Shown here one piece after another: positions 7,421 to 15,356 of a stretch of 64,000 nucleotides of DNA; within the stretch, counting starts at the first letter, position 1, and each line of letters starts with the position of its first letter. The notes beneath the pieces were generated by a model. That model was given only the letters and a program-made list of their open reading frames with translations. It searched no databases and was not told the DNA's origin. Source of the DNA: DATFDN01 sp035685165 (GTDB lineage: Bacteria > Pseudomonadota > Alphaproteobacteria > Acetobacterales > Acetobacteraceae); assembly GCA_035685165.1 (NCBI GenBank), contig DASRBI010000019.1:310001-374000 (forward strand). Reading direction: 5' to 3'. Position numbers and translations under genes: made by a program.

Positions 7421-8248
7421 TCAGCCGGGCAGTTTCCAGCCGAGCCATTCGCAGACGCCGCGGCCCATCACCCACTCCTTCGCCTCGCTCGTGAGGAACG
7501 GCAGCTCCTCGGTGAACATCGTGACCGCCTGCCGGTAGGTGCAGGGCAGGCGCGTGAGATCGGTGCCCCAAAAGAACCGGCGCGGTCCGAACTCGTCGAA
7601 GGCGCGGCGGATGAAGCCGTGGATGTTGCGATAGGGATAGGGCTGGCTGCTGTAGCAGGGCAATGCGGTCGCCTTCACTGCCACGTTCGGGTGCAAGGCG
7701 AGCTTCAGGAGCTGGTCGAAATCGACGAAGGCGTCGGCGTCCTTGGCGCGACGCAGTTCCATGTGGTCGAGCACGAGCCTGAGGCCCGGATGGTTTCCCG
7801 CCAGCCTGGCAAGGCCCGGAAGCTGGCCGGGGGCGAAGATCATCACCGGCAGTCCGAGCCGCTCGCAGTCCTCCCACAGCCATTCGGCGCTGTCGTCCTT
7901 CAGCCAGGTCATCTCCGGGCGATAAACGAACCGCAGCCCGAGCATCCCGGGCTGGTCGCGCCAGCGGGGCAGCTGGTCGCGGTTGGCCTGGTCGATGGTG
8001 AACCGACCCATCACCGCGAAGCGGTCTGGGTGCCGCTTCGCGGCGGCGAGGGCGAGGTCGTTGCGGTCGCCCTCCCACGAGGGCGGCACGATCACCGCGC
8101 GGTCGACCCTGGCGGCATCCATCTCGCGCAACAGGTCGTCCTCGGTGAAGGGGACGGGCCGGTGCTCGTTGCCGGGGCCGTAAGCGGGCCAGGGCCGGTC
8201 GGGAGTGTTCGCGCCCCAAATGTGCACCTGGGCGTCGGCGATCAGCAT
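7421..8248 (-). CDS. Amidohydrolase-family (TIM-barrel) metal-dependent hydrolase
   Basis: This 275-residue protein starts MLIADAQVHIWG; the AQVHIW pattern corresponds to the HxH-type metal motif at the first strand, here reduced to one histidine. Later motifs include LVLDHMELRR, and FFWGTDLTRLP near the C-terminus with the conserved Asp. This composition matches the amidohydrolase-2 group (Pfam PF04909), which includes decarboxylases such as those acting on aromatic acids and lactonases. The substrate is unknown. It is downstream of hemB on the same strand with a one-base gap and a GGAGGGG ribosome binding site, so the two are probably co-transcribed although no metabolic link is obvious. 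Confidence 0.8.
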   Translation of the reverse strand: MLIADAQVHIWGANTPDRPWPAYGPGNEHRPVPFTEDDLLREMDAARVDRAVIVPPSWEGDRNDLALAAAKRHPDRFAVMGRFTIDQANRDQLPRWRDQPGMLGLRFVYRPEMTWLKDDSAEWLWEDCERLGLPVMIFAPGQLPGLARLAGNHPGLRLVLDHMELRRAKDADAFVDFDQLLKLALHPNVAVKATALPCYSSQPYPYRNIHGFIRRAFDEFGPRRFFWGTDLTRLPCTYRQAVTMFTEELPFLTSEAKEWVMGRGVCEWLGWKLPG

Positions 8249-8249
8249 C

Positions 8250-9227
8250 TCAGAACCCCTCCTGGATCACCTCGCGGGCGAAGTAGCTGAGGATCAGATC
8301 GGCCCCGGCACGCTTGAAGGCGGAAAGCGACTCCCGTACCACCGCTTGCTCGTCGATCGCGCCGGCTGCGGCGGCGAAGCGGATCATCGCGTATTCCCCG
8401 CTCACCTGATAGGCGGCGAGCGGCAGCAGCGTGCGCTCGCGCAGCCGCGCCAGCACGTCGAGGTACGGCAGGCCCGGCTTGACCATCAGGATATCGGCCC
8501 CTTCGGCCTCGTCCTGCATTGACTCGCGCAGCGCCTCGCGCCCGTTCGCCGGATCCATTTGGTAGGTTTTGCGGTCGCCCTTCAGCTCGCAGCCGGCGGC
8601 GGCGCGGAACGGCCCGTAGAAGGACGAGGCGAACTTGGACGAATAGGCCATGATCGGCACGTTCGAATGCCCGGCGGCGTCGAGCGCGTGGCGGATCGCG
8701 GCGATCTGCCCGTCCATCATCGCTGAGGGCGCGATCAGATCGGCCCCGGCATCCGCCGCCACCACCGCCTGCCGGCCCAGATTTTCGATGGTGATGTCGT
8801 TATGTACATGCCCGTCGTCGATCACGCCGCAATGGCCGTGGTCGGTGTATTCGCAGAAGCAGGTGTCGGGGATCACCACGAGTTCGGGCACGGCGTCCTT
8901 GGCGGCGCGGACCATGCGCGCGACCAGCCCGTCCTTGCGCCAGGCATCGCTGCCGGCCGCGTCCTTGCTGTGTGAGACGCCGAACAGCATCAGCGCCCGC
9001 ACGCCATCGCGGGCGATCGCCTCGACCTCGCGCGGCAAGTGGCGCTCGGGGATGCGTTCGACACCGGGCATACTGTCCACCGGCAGCGGACGGTCGATCC
9101 CCTCTTCGACGAAGATCGGCAAGATCAAGTCGTCGGCCGTCACCCGGTTCTCGCGCACGAGGTCGCGCAGCGCCGTGGTGGCGCGCAGCCGCCTCAGGCG
9201 CGTGGTGGGGAAGGGGGCGGCATGCAT
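8250..9227 (-). CDS. hemB: Delta-aminolevulinic acid dehydratase (porphobilinogen synthase)
   Basis: The enzyme condenses two 5-aminolevulinate molecules to porphobilinogen in haem and corrin synthesis. It has 325 residues. The two active-site lysines are visible: Lys198 in AYSSKFAS and Lys250, the Schiff-base residue, in LMVKPGLPY. The metal loop DTCFCEYTDHGHCG has cysteines at 123, 125 and 133, which is the zinc-binding type and not the Asp-rich magnesium type found in some alphaproteobacteria. ATG 9227 is preceded by GGAGGCACC. Downstream it abuts the amidohydrolase gene. Corrin supply is also relevant to the cobalamin-dependent metH in this window, though the two are not linked by position. 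Confidence 0.97.
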   Translation of the reverse strand: MHAAPFPTTRLRRLRATTALRDLVRENRVTADDLILPIFVEEGIDRPLPVDSMPGVERIPERHLPREVEAIARDGVRALMLFGVSHSKDAAGSDAWRKDGLVARMVRAAKDAVPELVVIPDTCFCEYTDHGHCGVIDDGHVHNDITIENLGRQAVVAADAGADLIAPSAMMDGQIAAIRHALDAAGHSNVPIMAYSSKFASSFYGPFRAAAGCELKGDRKTYQMDPANGREALRESMQDEAEGADILMVKPGLPYLDVLARLRERTLLPLAAYQVSGEYAMIRFAAAAGAIDEQAVVRESLSAFKRAGADLILSYFAREVIQEGF

Positions 9228-9315
9228 AGGGTGCCTCCGCGATGGCGCAGCCAGGAGTTTCGCATAGGCCGGGCCAGGATCGCTGCCAAGTCCGCGCTAT
9301 GCGGGCCCGTCGCGA

Positions 9316-9344
9316 TTGACGGGGCGCAAGGGACCCTTTTTGAT
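9316..9344 (+). promoter_or_regulatory. Possible sigma-70-type promoter for dctP
   Basis: TTGACG at 9316-9321 is followed after 17 bases by TTTGAT at 9339-9344, 25 bases upstream of the dctP start. The -10 match is poor, so this is only a candidate. Confidence 0.3.
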
Positions 9345-9368
9345 CGGACAAAATCACCGGGGGAAACG

Positions 9369-10385
9369 ATGAAGTCCGACCCAGGAATTTCGCGGCGCGC
9401 CATGTTGGCGGGCGCCGCCGTCGGCCTGTCGGCGCTCGCCGCACCGGCGATCGCGCAGGGCACCCGCGTCTTCACATTCGCCCACGACGAGCCGCACGAC
9501 ACCGGCTATGGCTTCCTCGCCGACACCTTCAACGCCAAGCTCAAGGAGCTGAGTGGCGGCAAGTTCTCGATTAAAGAGTTCCCCGGCGCCCAGCTCGGCC
9601 AGGAGCCGGAGCTCGCCCAGAAGGTCCGCAGCGGAGATATCGACTTCGTCATCAACTCGACCGCCAACACCTCCACCGTGGCGCCGCAATCGGGCGTGTT
9701 TTCGCTGCACTTCGTGTTCCGCGACGAGCCGCACCTGGTGAAGTGTATGCTCGATCCGGGTGTGAATGCCCTCTTTATCGAGATGATCGCCGCCAGCACC
9801 ACCGGCGCCCGCTCGCTCGGGCTCGGGACGCTCGGTTTCCGCAAGTTCTACGCGAAGAACGAGATCAAGAGCATCGCCGATGTGAAGGGCCGCAAGGTGC
9901 GGGTGCAGGCGACGAAGACCGAGGATCGCTTCTTTAGCGCCTATGGGGCGGTGCCTGTGCACATGCCGATCGGGCAGGTGTACACCTCGATGGAAACCGG
10001 CTTGGTCGAAATCGCCGAGAACGGCGCTGACATCTACCGCGCGCAGAAGCACTACGAGGTGGCGCCGGTGCTGTCTGGCTCCGACCACGAGGCCAACAAC
10101 AACCATCTCTGGGTCAGCGACAAGTGCTGGAACAGCCTGACGGCGGAGGAGCAGGGCTGGGTGAAAGCGGCGCACGCCTATGCGCGCCCGCTGTTCGTGC
10201 AGAAGTCGATGGAACTTGACCATGCCGCGATCGACAGCCTGACCAAGATGGGCGTAGAGTTTTACCCGAACGTCGACCGGCAAAGCTTCATCGTCGTGGC
10301 GACCCCGATCCAGGATGAGCAAGCAGAGGCGCTCGGGCCCTATGCGGTGAAACTCTTGGAAGCGGTGCGGAAGGTTCCCGCCTGA
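9369..10385 (+). CDS. TRAP transporter substrate-binding protein (DctP family)
   Basis: This 338-residue periplasmic protein captures an organic anion for the DctQM membrane unit. The N-terminus MKSDPGISRRAMLAGAAVG has a twin-arginine-like signal with cleavage likely after AIAQG or APAIA. The mature part shows the DctP fold pattern, including PGAQLGQEPELAQKV and the arginine-containing VKGRKVRVQATK; a conserved Arg in that region usually binds the substrate carboxylate. Its ligand is not identifiable. It is separated from dctQ by 160 bases containing a 21-bp perfect hairpin, probably permitting more binding protein than permease. The GGGGGAAACG upstream serves as ribosome binding site. Confidence 0.92.
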   Translation: MKSDPGISRRAMLAGAAVGLSALAAPAIAQGTRVFTFAHDEPHDTGYGFLADTFNAKLKELSGGKFSIKEFPGAQLGQEPELAQKVRSGDIDFVINSTANTSTVAPQSGVFSLHFVFRDEPHLVKCMLDPGVNALFIEMIAASTTGARSLGLGTLGFRKFYAKNEIKSIADVKGRKVRVQATKTEDRFFSAYGAVPVHMPIGQVYTSMETGLVEIAENGADIYRAQKHYEVAPVLSGSDHEANNNHLWVSDKCWNSLTAEEQGWVKAAHAYARPLFVQKSMELDHAAIDSLTKMGVEFYPNVDRQSFIVVATPIQDEQAEALGPYAVKLLEAVRKVPA

Positions 10386-10420
10386 TCCGCGCGTCGATGC
10401 CCGCCGCCACCTCACCCCGC

Positions 10421-10499
10421 CCCTCTCCGCCCCCGAGGGCGCAGAGGGAGCAGGACCGACCGGGTAGCACCCTCTCTCCGCCCTCGGGGGCGGAGAGGG
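10421..10499 (+). promoter_or_regulatory. Perfect 21-bp inverted repeat between dctP and dctQ
   Basis: The arm at 10421-10441 (CCCTCTCCGCCCCCGAGGGC plus one base) is exactly complementary to 10479-10499, with a 37-base loop, and pairing partly extends outward. There is no U-tract. Such a structure would protect the dctP part of the transcript from 3' decay. It could also be a REP-type mobile palindrome that landed there. Confidence 0.75.
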
Positions 10500-10545
10500 C
10501 CGCGGAGAGGTGGGAGAGACCCCGAACCACCCCCACGGAAGCCCG

Positions 10546-11130
10546 ATGACCTACGCCGCCATCGCGGCGGCGCTGCTGTCGCGCAAGCGCCCGCAGCTCA
10601 AATGGCGGGCGCTCGACCCGCTTGAGGTCGCGCTCGTGGCGCTGTGCGGCCTGTTGCTGGCGGGTTTCCTGGTGAGCGAGATCGGTGACGTGGCCTTCCG
10701 CATCCTGCGCCGCCCCTGGCTGGAGGCGCAGGAGTTCTCGCTCGGATTCTTCGTTTGGGGCGTGTTCATGGGCGGCGCCGTGGGGGTGCGGCGCAACGAC
10801 CATTTCCGCCTCGCCGCCAGCGCCGAACTGTTCACGGGCGGCATCCGCACGGCCATCGAGTGCTTCCAGCAGGCGGTGATGGTCCTGGTCGCCGCCGCCA
10901 TGGTCTGGTTCGGCTACAAGAATTTCCTCACCGGGTTCGGCAGCTATCTGATGCCGTCGCTGACCCCGGTGGCGGTGCTGTATGCGGCGATCCCGCTCGG
11001 CGGGGCGCTGATCGGCCTCTTTTCGCTGGAAAAGCTGGTCAACGGGCTTGTGCGCGGGTTCCCCGATCCGCGGCCGGAACTCCCGGGCGGGCTGGAGGAC
11101 TTTGTCGCCCAGGAAGCAATCGACGAATGA
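10546..11130 (+). CDS. TRAP transporter small permease (DctQ family)
   Basis: This inner-membrane protein of 194 residues has four hydrophobic spans, near residues 27-48, 63-83, 105-125 and 138-160, the standard count for DctQ. It forms the membrane complex with DctM. The open frame extends to 10510, but ATG 10546 with GGAAG upstream is the better start because the extra codons come from the hairpin region. Its stop overlaps the dctM start (ATGA at 11127-11130), which indicates translational coupling. Confidence 0.88.
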   Translation: MTYAAIAAALLSRKRPQLKWRALDPLEVALVALCGLLLAGFLVSEIGDVAFRILRRPWLEAQEFSLGFFVWGVFMGGAVGVRRNDHFRLAASAELFTGGIRTAIECFQQAVMVLVAAAMVWFGYKNFLTGFGSYLMPSLTPVAVLYAAIPLGGALIGLFSLEKLVNGLVRGFPDPRPELPGGLEDFVAQEAIDE

Positions 11131-12470
11131 CGAGCAACGAGACCGCCATCGTCGTGATGTGCGGGATCTTTCTCGCCCTCGGCTATGCCGGGCTGCCGGT
11201 CGCCTTCGCGCTGATCGCGGCGGTGGTGGTGGTCGCGGGCCTGTTCACCGACCTCACGATTGGCTCGCTCATGGGCCAGCTTTTCAACGGCATCAACGAG
11301 CTCGCCCTGCTCGCCATCCCGTTCTTCCTCCTGGTGGGCGAGATCATGACGGCGGCGCGGATCACGCCCCGGCTGATCGCGCTCACCCAGGCGATGGTCG
11401 GGCACCTGCGCAGCGGGCTCGCGCACGTGGTCGCCGTCTCCTGCATGATCTTCGGCGGCATCTCCGGCTCCTCGACCGCCGACACGGTGGCGATCGGCAC
11501 CATCCTGATGCCGGCGATGACGGAGGAGGGCTACGCGCCGGAGTTTTCCGCCGCCCTGATCGCCGCCGGAGCCTCGATCGCCAGCATGGTGCCGCCTTCG
11601 ATCATGGCGATCGTCTACGGCGCGGTGGGTGACGCCTCCGTGGGCGGACTGTTCCTCGGCGGCGCCGTGCCCGGGCTCATGGTCTGCATCGGGCTCATGA
11701 TCTATAGCTACTTCTTCGGCGCGCCCGGTGTGGCGAAGCGGCGGGCGAGCCTGTTCGAGTTCGCCGCTTCGGTGCGCGGCGCGGCGCTGCCGCTCATGAT
11801 TCCGGTCATCATCATCGGCAGCATCCTGGGCGGCGTGATCACGCCGGCCGAGGCGGGCATGGCGGCGGTCGTCTACACGCTGATCGTGCTGCTGCCCGCG
11901 ATCAACCGCACCCACTACCGGCGGCTGCCGCGCGACATCGCCATGGCGGCGGTGATGTATGCGATCCCGCTGACCGCGGTAGCCGGCGCCTCGGCCTTCG
12001 GCTGGATGCTCGCCTATCTCGGCGGCGCCGACATCATCATGGGCTGGGTGCGGCTGCTCGGCACCACGGATGCCCGCGCAATCCTGTTCTTCGTCGCGGT
12101 GCTGTTTCTGATCGTCGGCGACTTTTTGGACGGGCTGCCCGCAATAATCATCCTGATGCCAGTTATTCTGTCGCTCGAGAAACTTGGCCACATAAACTCC
12201 GTCCATATGGGCGTCGTGGTGATCGTCACGCTTGCCTTCGGGCTGATCACCCCGCCCTGCGGCATCATCCTGCTCCTCTCCTCCTCGCTCGCCGGGGTGC
12301 CGTTCTCGCGCGCGCTCCGCCGGTCGCTGCCGATTTACGTGGTCTTCGCGATCGTGATCTCCATCATCATATTGCTGCCCGACACGGTGCTGTTCTTACC
12401 GCGTCACTTCCTCCCGCGCGCTGTGGGCTGCTTCCCACGGCCGCATGGCGGCGGCTGGATCTGCCCGTAA
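11127..12470 (+). CDS. TRAP transporter large permease (DctM family)
   Basis: This 447-residue polytopic inner-membrane protein has about 12 spans and carries substrate with sodium or proton symport. Characteristic segments are AIPFFLLVGEIMTAA, the GGISGSSTADTVAIG loop, ASMVPPSIMAIVYG and LITPPCGIILLLSS. The C-terminal tail DTVLFLPRHFLPRAVGCF is a common ending in one DctM subgroup. The start is fixed by the ATGA overlap with dctQ; the longer open frame reaching back to 10755 overlaps dctQ and is spurious. A glutamate-family dehydrogenase gene follows by 15 bases. Confidence 0.93.
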   Translation: MTSNETAIVVMCGIFLALGYAGLPVAFALIAAVVVVAGLFTDLTIGSLMGQLFNGINELALLAIPFFLLVGEIMTAARITPRLIALTQAMVGHLRSGLAHVVAVSCMIFGGISGSSTADTVAIGTILMPAMTEEGYAPEFSAALIAAGASIASMVPPSIMAIVYGAVGDASVGGLFLGGAVPGLMVCIGLMIYSYFFGAPGVAKRRASLFEFAASVRGAALPLMIPVIIIGSILGGVITPAEAGMAAVVYTLIVLLPAINRTHYRRLPRDIAMAAVMYAIPLTAVAGASAFGWMLAYLGGADIIMGWVRLLGTTDARAILFFVAVLFLIVGDFLDGLPAIIILMPVILSLEKLGHINSVHMGVVVIVTLAFGLITPPCGIILLLSSSLAGVPFSRALRRSLPIYVVFAIVISIIILLPDTVLFLPRHFLPRAVGCFPRPHGGGWICP

Positions 12471-12485
12471 CGGAGTGATGCTAGC

Positions 12486-13742
12486 ATGACGATCTACACC
12501 GGACCCGTGTTCGAAATGGCGCGGGACCAGTTCAATGTCATCGCCGACTACCTAGAGATCCCGGCGGACCAGCGGGACCGCCTGCTCTTTCCCAAGCGCG
12601 CGATCGCCGTGGCCTGCCCGATCCACCGCTCCGACGGCACGCTCGCGGTGTTCCACGGCTATCGCGTGCAGCACCATTTGACGCTCGGGCCGACCAAGGG
12701 GGGCACGCGCTACTCGCCCACTCTCGACATCGGCGAGGTGGCGGCACTGGCGATCTGGATGAGCTGGAAATGCGCCCTGGCCGGGCTGCCCTATGGCGGC
12801 GCGAAGGGCGGTGTCCGGGTCGATCCCTACAAGCTCACCCGCCACGAGCTCGAGTCCGTCTCGCGCCGCTACATGCAGGAAATGATTCCCTTCGTCGGCC
12901 CGCATACCGACGTGATGGCCCCCGACATGGGGACGAACGAGCAGGTGATGGCGTGGTTCATGGACACCTACTCCATGTATCAGGGCAAAACCGTCACCGA
13001 GATCGTCACCGGCAAGCCGGTCGCCTCTGGCGGCACGCTGGGCCGGCGCGAGGCCACCGGGCGCGGGGTCGCCCATCTCGTCGATCGCGCGATGGAGCGG
13101 CTCGGCATGGCCCCTGTGGGCGCCACCGCGATCGTGCAGGGGTTCGGCAACGTGGGCAGCGTCGCCGCGCAGTCGCTTGCCGAGCGCGGGATCAAGGTGA
13201 TCGGCGTCAGCGACCACACCGCCTGCTATTTCGACCCCAAAGGACTCGACGTGCCGGGGCTGATCCGCCACGCCGCCGACAAGGGGGTGCTCGCGGGCTA
13301 TTCGAACCAGCTTGCCGCCGACCCCGCCACGCTCCTGCTCCAGCGGTGTGACGTGCTCGTGCCGGCGGCGACCGAGCGGGTGATCGGCGCCGAGGTCGCG
13401 CAAAAGTTGCAATGCCGGGTTCTGGCCGAGGCCGCCAACGGTCCCACCACCCCCGATGCCGACGCGGTGCTGGCGGAACGTCCGGAGATTTTCGTAATCC
13501 CCGACATCCTCTGCAATGCGGGCGGCGTGGTGGTGAGCTATTTCGAGTGGGTGCAGGACCTTCAGCAGTTCTTCTGGGACGAGCCGGAAGTGATGAGCAA
13601 GCTCTACCACGTGCTCGACCGCGCCTTCGCCCAGGTGCTCGGGCGGGCCGACCGCGACCGCGTGCCCTACCGCACGGCGGCGATGGCCATCGGCGTGGAG
13701 AAGGTGCGCGGTGCCAAGCAGGTGCGCGGGCTGTTCCCGTAG
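12486..13742 (+). CDS. Glu/Leu/Phe/Val dehydrogenase family protein, probably glutamate dehydrogenase
   Basis: This 418-residue enzyme oxidatively deaminates an amino acid (or aminates a 2-oxoacid) with NAD(P). The active-site motif LPYGGAKGGVRVDP places the catalytic lysine at 107, with Lys71 in GPTKGGTRY as the second conserved lysine. The dinucleotide motif GFGNVGS is near 215. Length and the motif pattern fit the GdhA hexameric class rather than the shorter leucine/phenylalanine dehydrogenases, but specificity is uncertain. It begins 15 bases after dctM, so it is likely co-transcribed with the TRAP genes. This suggests that the imported anion and this amino-acid step share a pathway. Confidence 0.88.
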   Translation: MTIYTGPVFEMARDQFNVIADYLEIPADQRDRLLFPKRAIAVACPIHRSDGTLAVFHGYRVQHHLTLGPTKGGTRYSPTLDIGEVAALAIWMSWKCALAGLPYGGAKGGVRVDPYKLTRHELESVSRRYMQEMIPFVGPHTDVMAPDMGTNEQVMAWFMDTYSMYQGKTVTEIVTGKPVASGGTLGRREATGRGVAHLVDRAMERLGMAPVGATAIVQGFGNVGSVAAQSLAERGIKVIGVSDHTACYFDPKGLDVPGLIRHAADKGVLAGYSNQLAADPATLLLQRCDVLVPAATERVIGAEVAQKLQCRVLAEAANGPTTPDADAVLAERPEIFVIPDILCNAGGVVVSYFEWVQDLQQFFWDEPEVMSKLYHVLDRAFAQVLGRADRDRVPYRTAAMAIGVEKVRGAKQVRGLFP

Positions 13743-13786
13743 GGCGCCGGGGGTTGCTAGAACCGGGCGTCCCAGAGGAGCGCCCG

Positions 13787-14137
13787 ATGAGCAAGATAAT
13801 CCGCACGGAGCCGAACAAGATCCTGGCCAAGGCTGTGGAGTATCACGGCTTCGTCTATCTCCAGGGTGTCACCGCCCGGAACCCGGCCGGCGACATCCGC
13901 GCCCAGACGCGCGAGTGCCTGGAGCAGATCGACGAACTTCTGGAGCGGCACGGCACCGACAACACCCGCATCTTGCAGGCGCAAATCTGGGTCAAGGACA
14001 TCCGAGACCGTGAGGCGATGAACGAGCTCTGGACCGCCTGGCTGCCGGAGGGCGCGGCGCCGGCCCGGGCCTGCGTCGAAGCCTCGCTCGCCGATCCGCG
14101 CCTTTTGGTGGAGATCATGGTGACTGCCTGCAAATAG
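13787..14137 (+). CDS. RidA (YjgF/YER057c/UK114) family protein
   Basis: This 116-residue protein is of the trimeric RidA superfamily, whose archetype hydrolyses reactive enamines/imines released by pyridoxal enzymes. Visible features are the N-terminal strand FVYLQGVTARNPAGD, the helix TRECLEQIDELLERHG and the segment ILQAQIWVKDI. The C-terminal VEIMVTACK replaces the EIEAIA ending of true RidA. The arginine usually required for deaminase activity corresponds to ARACVEASL near residue 95. GAGGAG lies eight bases before ATG 13787. It follows the glutamate-type dehydrogenase, an enzyme with imine intermediates, so a protective role there is a reasonable inference. Confidence 0.8.
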   Translation: MSKIIRTEPNKILAKAVEYHGFVYLQGVTARNPAGDIRAQTRECLEQIDELLERHGTDNTRILQAQIWVKDIRDREAMNELWTAWLPEGAAPARACVEASLADPRLLVEIMVTACK

Positions 14138-14568
14138 CGGCAGGGGAGCCGCCGCGCGCGCCGCTTAGGCGCAGTTCAGGCCGTAGGTAGGTCGTTCCGT
14201 CATGTCCGGGCATGGCCGGGCCAAGCCCGGCCATGACGATGAGACGCAAATCGCCAAGAATTCGGAACTAGGACGTAATGGTCGCCGTCGCGTGCAGCCG
14301 AATTCGCGCGCCTACGCGCGTTCGTCACCCCCGACGCCGAAACCGACCCGTGCCCGGATTGATCTGCTGCAGCGGTCGGTTTCGGTGCTGCGCGAGGCCG
14401 CGATCCATAGGAATTTCGGCTTAAGACGGCGACTTATCCACAGCCCCAATCACGAAAAGATAGCCGCCGCCTTTCGTCGCGTGACGTTTCCGGGTTGCCA
14501 ACCACGCAAAGCTGACGTTACCGCCTGACATAGAAGTCAAGGCGGATTCGAGAACGGAGGCGATCGGA
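14138..14568. other. Intergenic region before the CHAP protein gene
   Basis: These 431 bases contain a class A palindrome (14198-14240) and otherwise nothing I can name. An open frame at 14202-14528 starts within the palindrome and has no domain, so it is rejected. The GC content drops slightly before 14569, where the promoter of the CHAP gene should lie; I see no clear -35/-10 pair. Confidence 0.5.
14198..14240. repeat. REP-like palindrome, class A
   Basis: CGTCATGTCCGGGCATGGCC is followed by GGGCCAAGCCCGGCCATGAC, which together fold into a hairpin centred on GGCCGGGCCAAGCCCGGCC. It is the same family as 5277-5303 and 47249-47338. Confidence 0.75.
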
Positions 14569-15348
14569 ATGCACGCACGGGCAACCGGCGGCAAATGGCT
14601 ATTTCTGTGCTCTTTCATCGGCTTAGGCGGGTTGGTGATCCCCGCCGCAGCCTCGGCGGCTCCTCACTCGCAGCAAAGCTCCTATACAAGAACGACGCAC
14701 GGAACGCACCACGGTTCCAGCAAATTCGCAACAGCGTTGCACAATCACCACAGTGGCCACGTTTCCGTTATTTCCTGCGTGCCGTTCGCGCGCATGGAGT
14801 CGGGGATCGACGTCAGCGGCAACGCCTGGGAGTGGTGGGAGAACGCGGCTGGCGTCTATGAGCGCGGCAGCCAGCCGCAGCCGGGGTCCGTGCTGGTGTT
14901 CCAGTCCAACCGGCATATGCGGCTCGGCCATGTCGCCGTGGTGGCGCGCGTGCTCGGCCCGCGCGAGATCGAGGTCGACCAGGCGAACTGGCCGCATGGC
15001 GGCATCGAGCGCGACGTCTCGGTGATCGACGTGTCGCCCGGCAATGACTGGACGGCGGTGCGGGTCGAGCTTGGCCGCGGCGGGAACTACGGCAGCATCT
15101 ATCCCACCTACGGCTTCATTTACGACCGGGTGGACCGTGGTCGCGGCGAGATCGTCACCGCATCGCTGCGGCCAACGCCGATCCCGGTGCTGAACCCCGC
15201 GCCGAACGATCTGCGCCAGGTGGGTTACGACGAGGAGCTGGCCGAGGCGCCTGCGGTGCCGTTGCGGACACACCACCGCGCCCGGAAGGGGGTGCATCAC
15301 GCGAACGCCCGCCACACCCACCGCGTCCGGACGAGCGTGCAGGGCTAG
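14569..15348 (+). CDS. Secreted CHAP-domain protein (putative peptidoglycan amidase/endopeptidase)
   Basis: This protein has 259 residues with a signal peptide ending near AAASAAPH (residue 31). CHAP domains cleave peptidoglycan cross-bridges or amide bonds with a Cys-His pair. The candidate nucleophile is Cys70 in VSVISCVPFARMESG, followed by NAWEWWENA, and the histidine is His121 in RLGHVAVVARV. The acidic/Asn position may be in EVDQANWPHG. The tail from about 215 is basic and rich in His and Arg, a composition that could bind cell wall or metal. GGAGG precedes ATG 14569. It is convergent with the phosphoesterase gene eight bases away. Confidence 0.82.
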   Translation: MHARATGGKWLFLCSFIGLGGLVIPAAASAAPHSQQSSYTRTTHGTHHGSSKFATALHNHHSGHVSVISCVPFARMESGIDVSGNAWEWWENAAGVYERGSQPQPGSVLVFQSNRHMRLGHVAVVARVLGPREIEVDQANWPHGGIERDVSVIDVSPGNDWTAVRVELGRGGNYGSIYPTYGFIYDRVDRGRGEIVTASLRPTPIPVLNPAPNDLRQVGYDEELAEAPAVPLRTHHRARKGVHHANARHTHRVRTSVQG

Positions 15349-15356
15349 AGCCGGGT

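Noticed and set aside
14202..14528. 108-codon plus-strand ORF
   Set aside because: Starts inside a class A palindrome, very basic and without domain.
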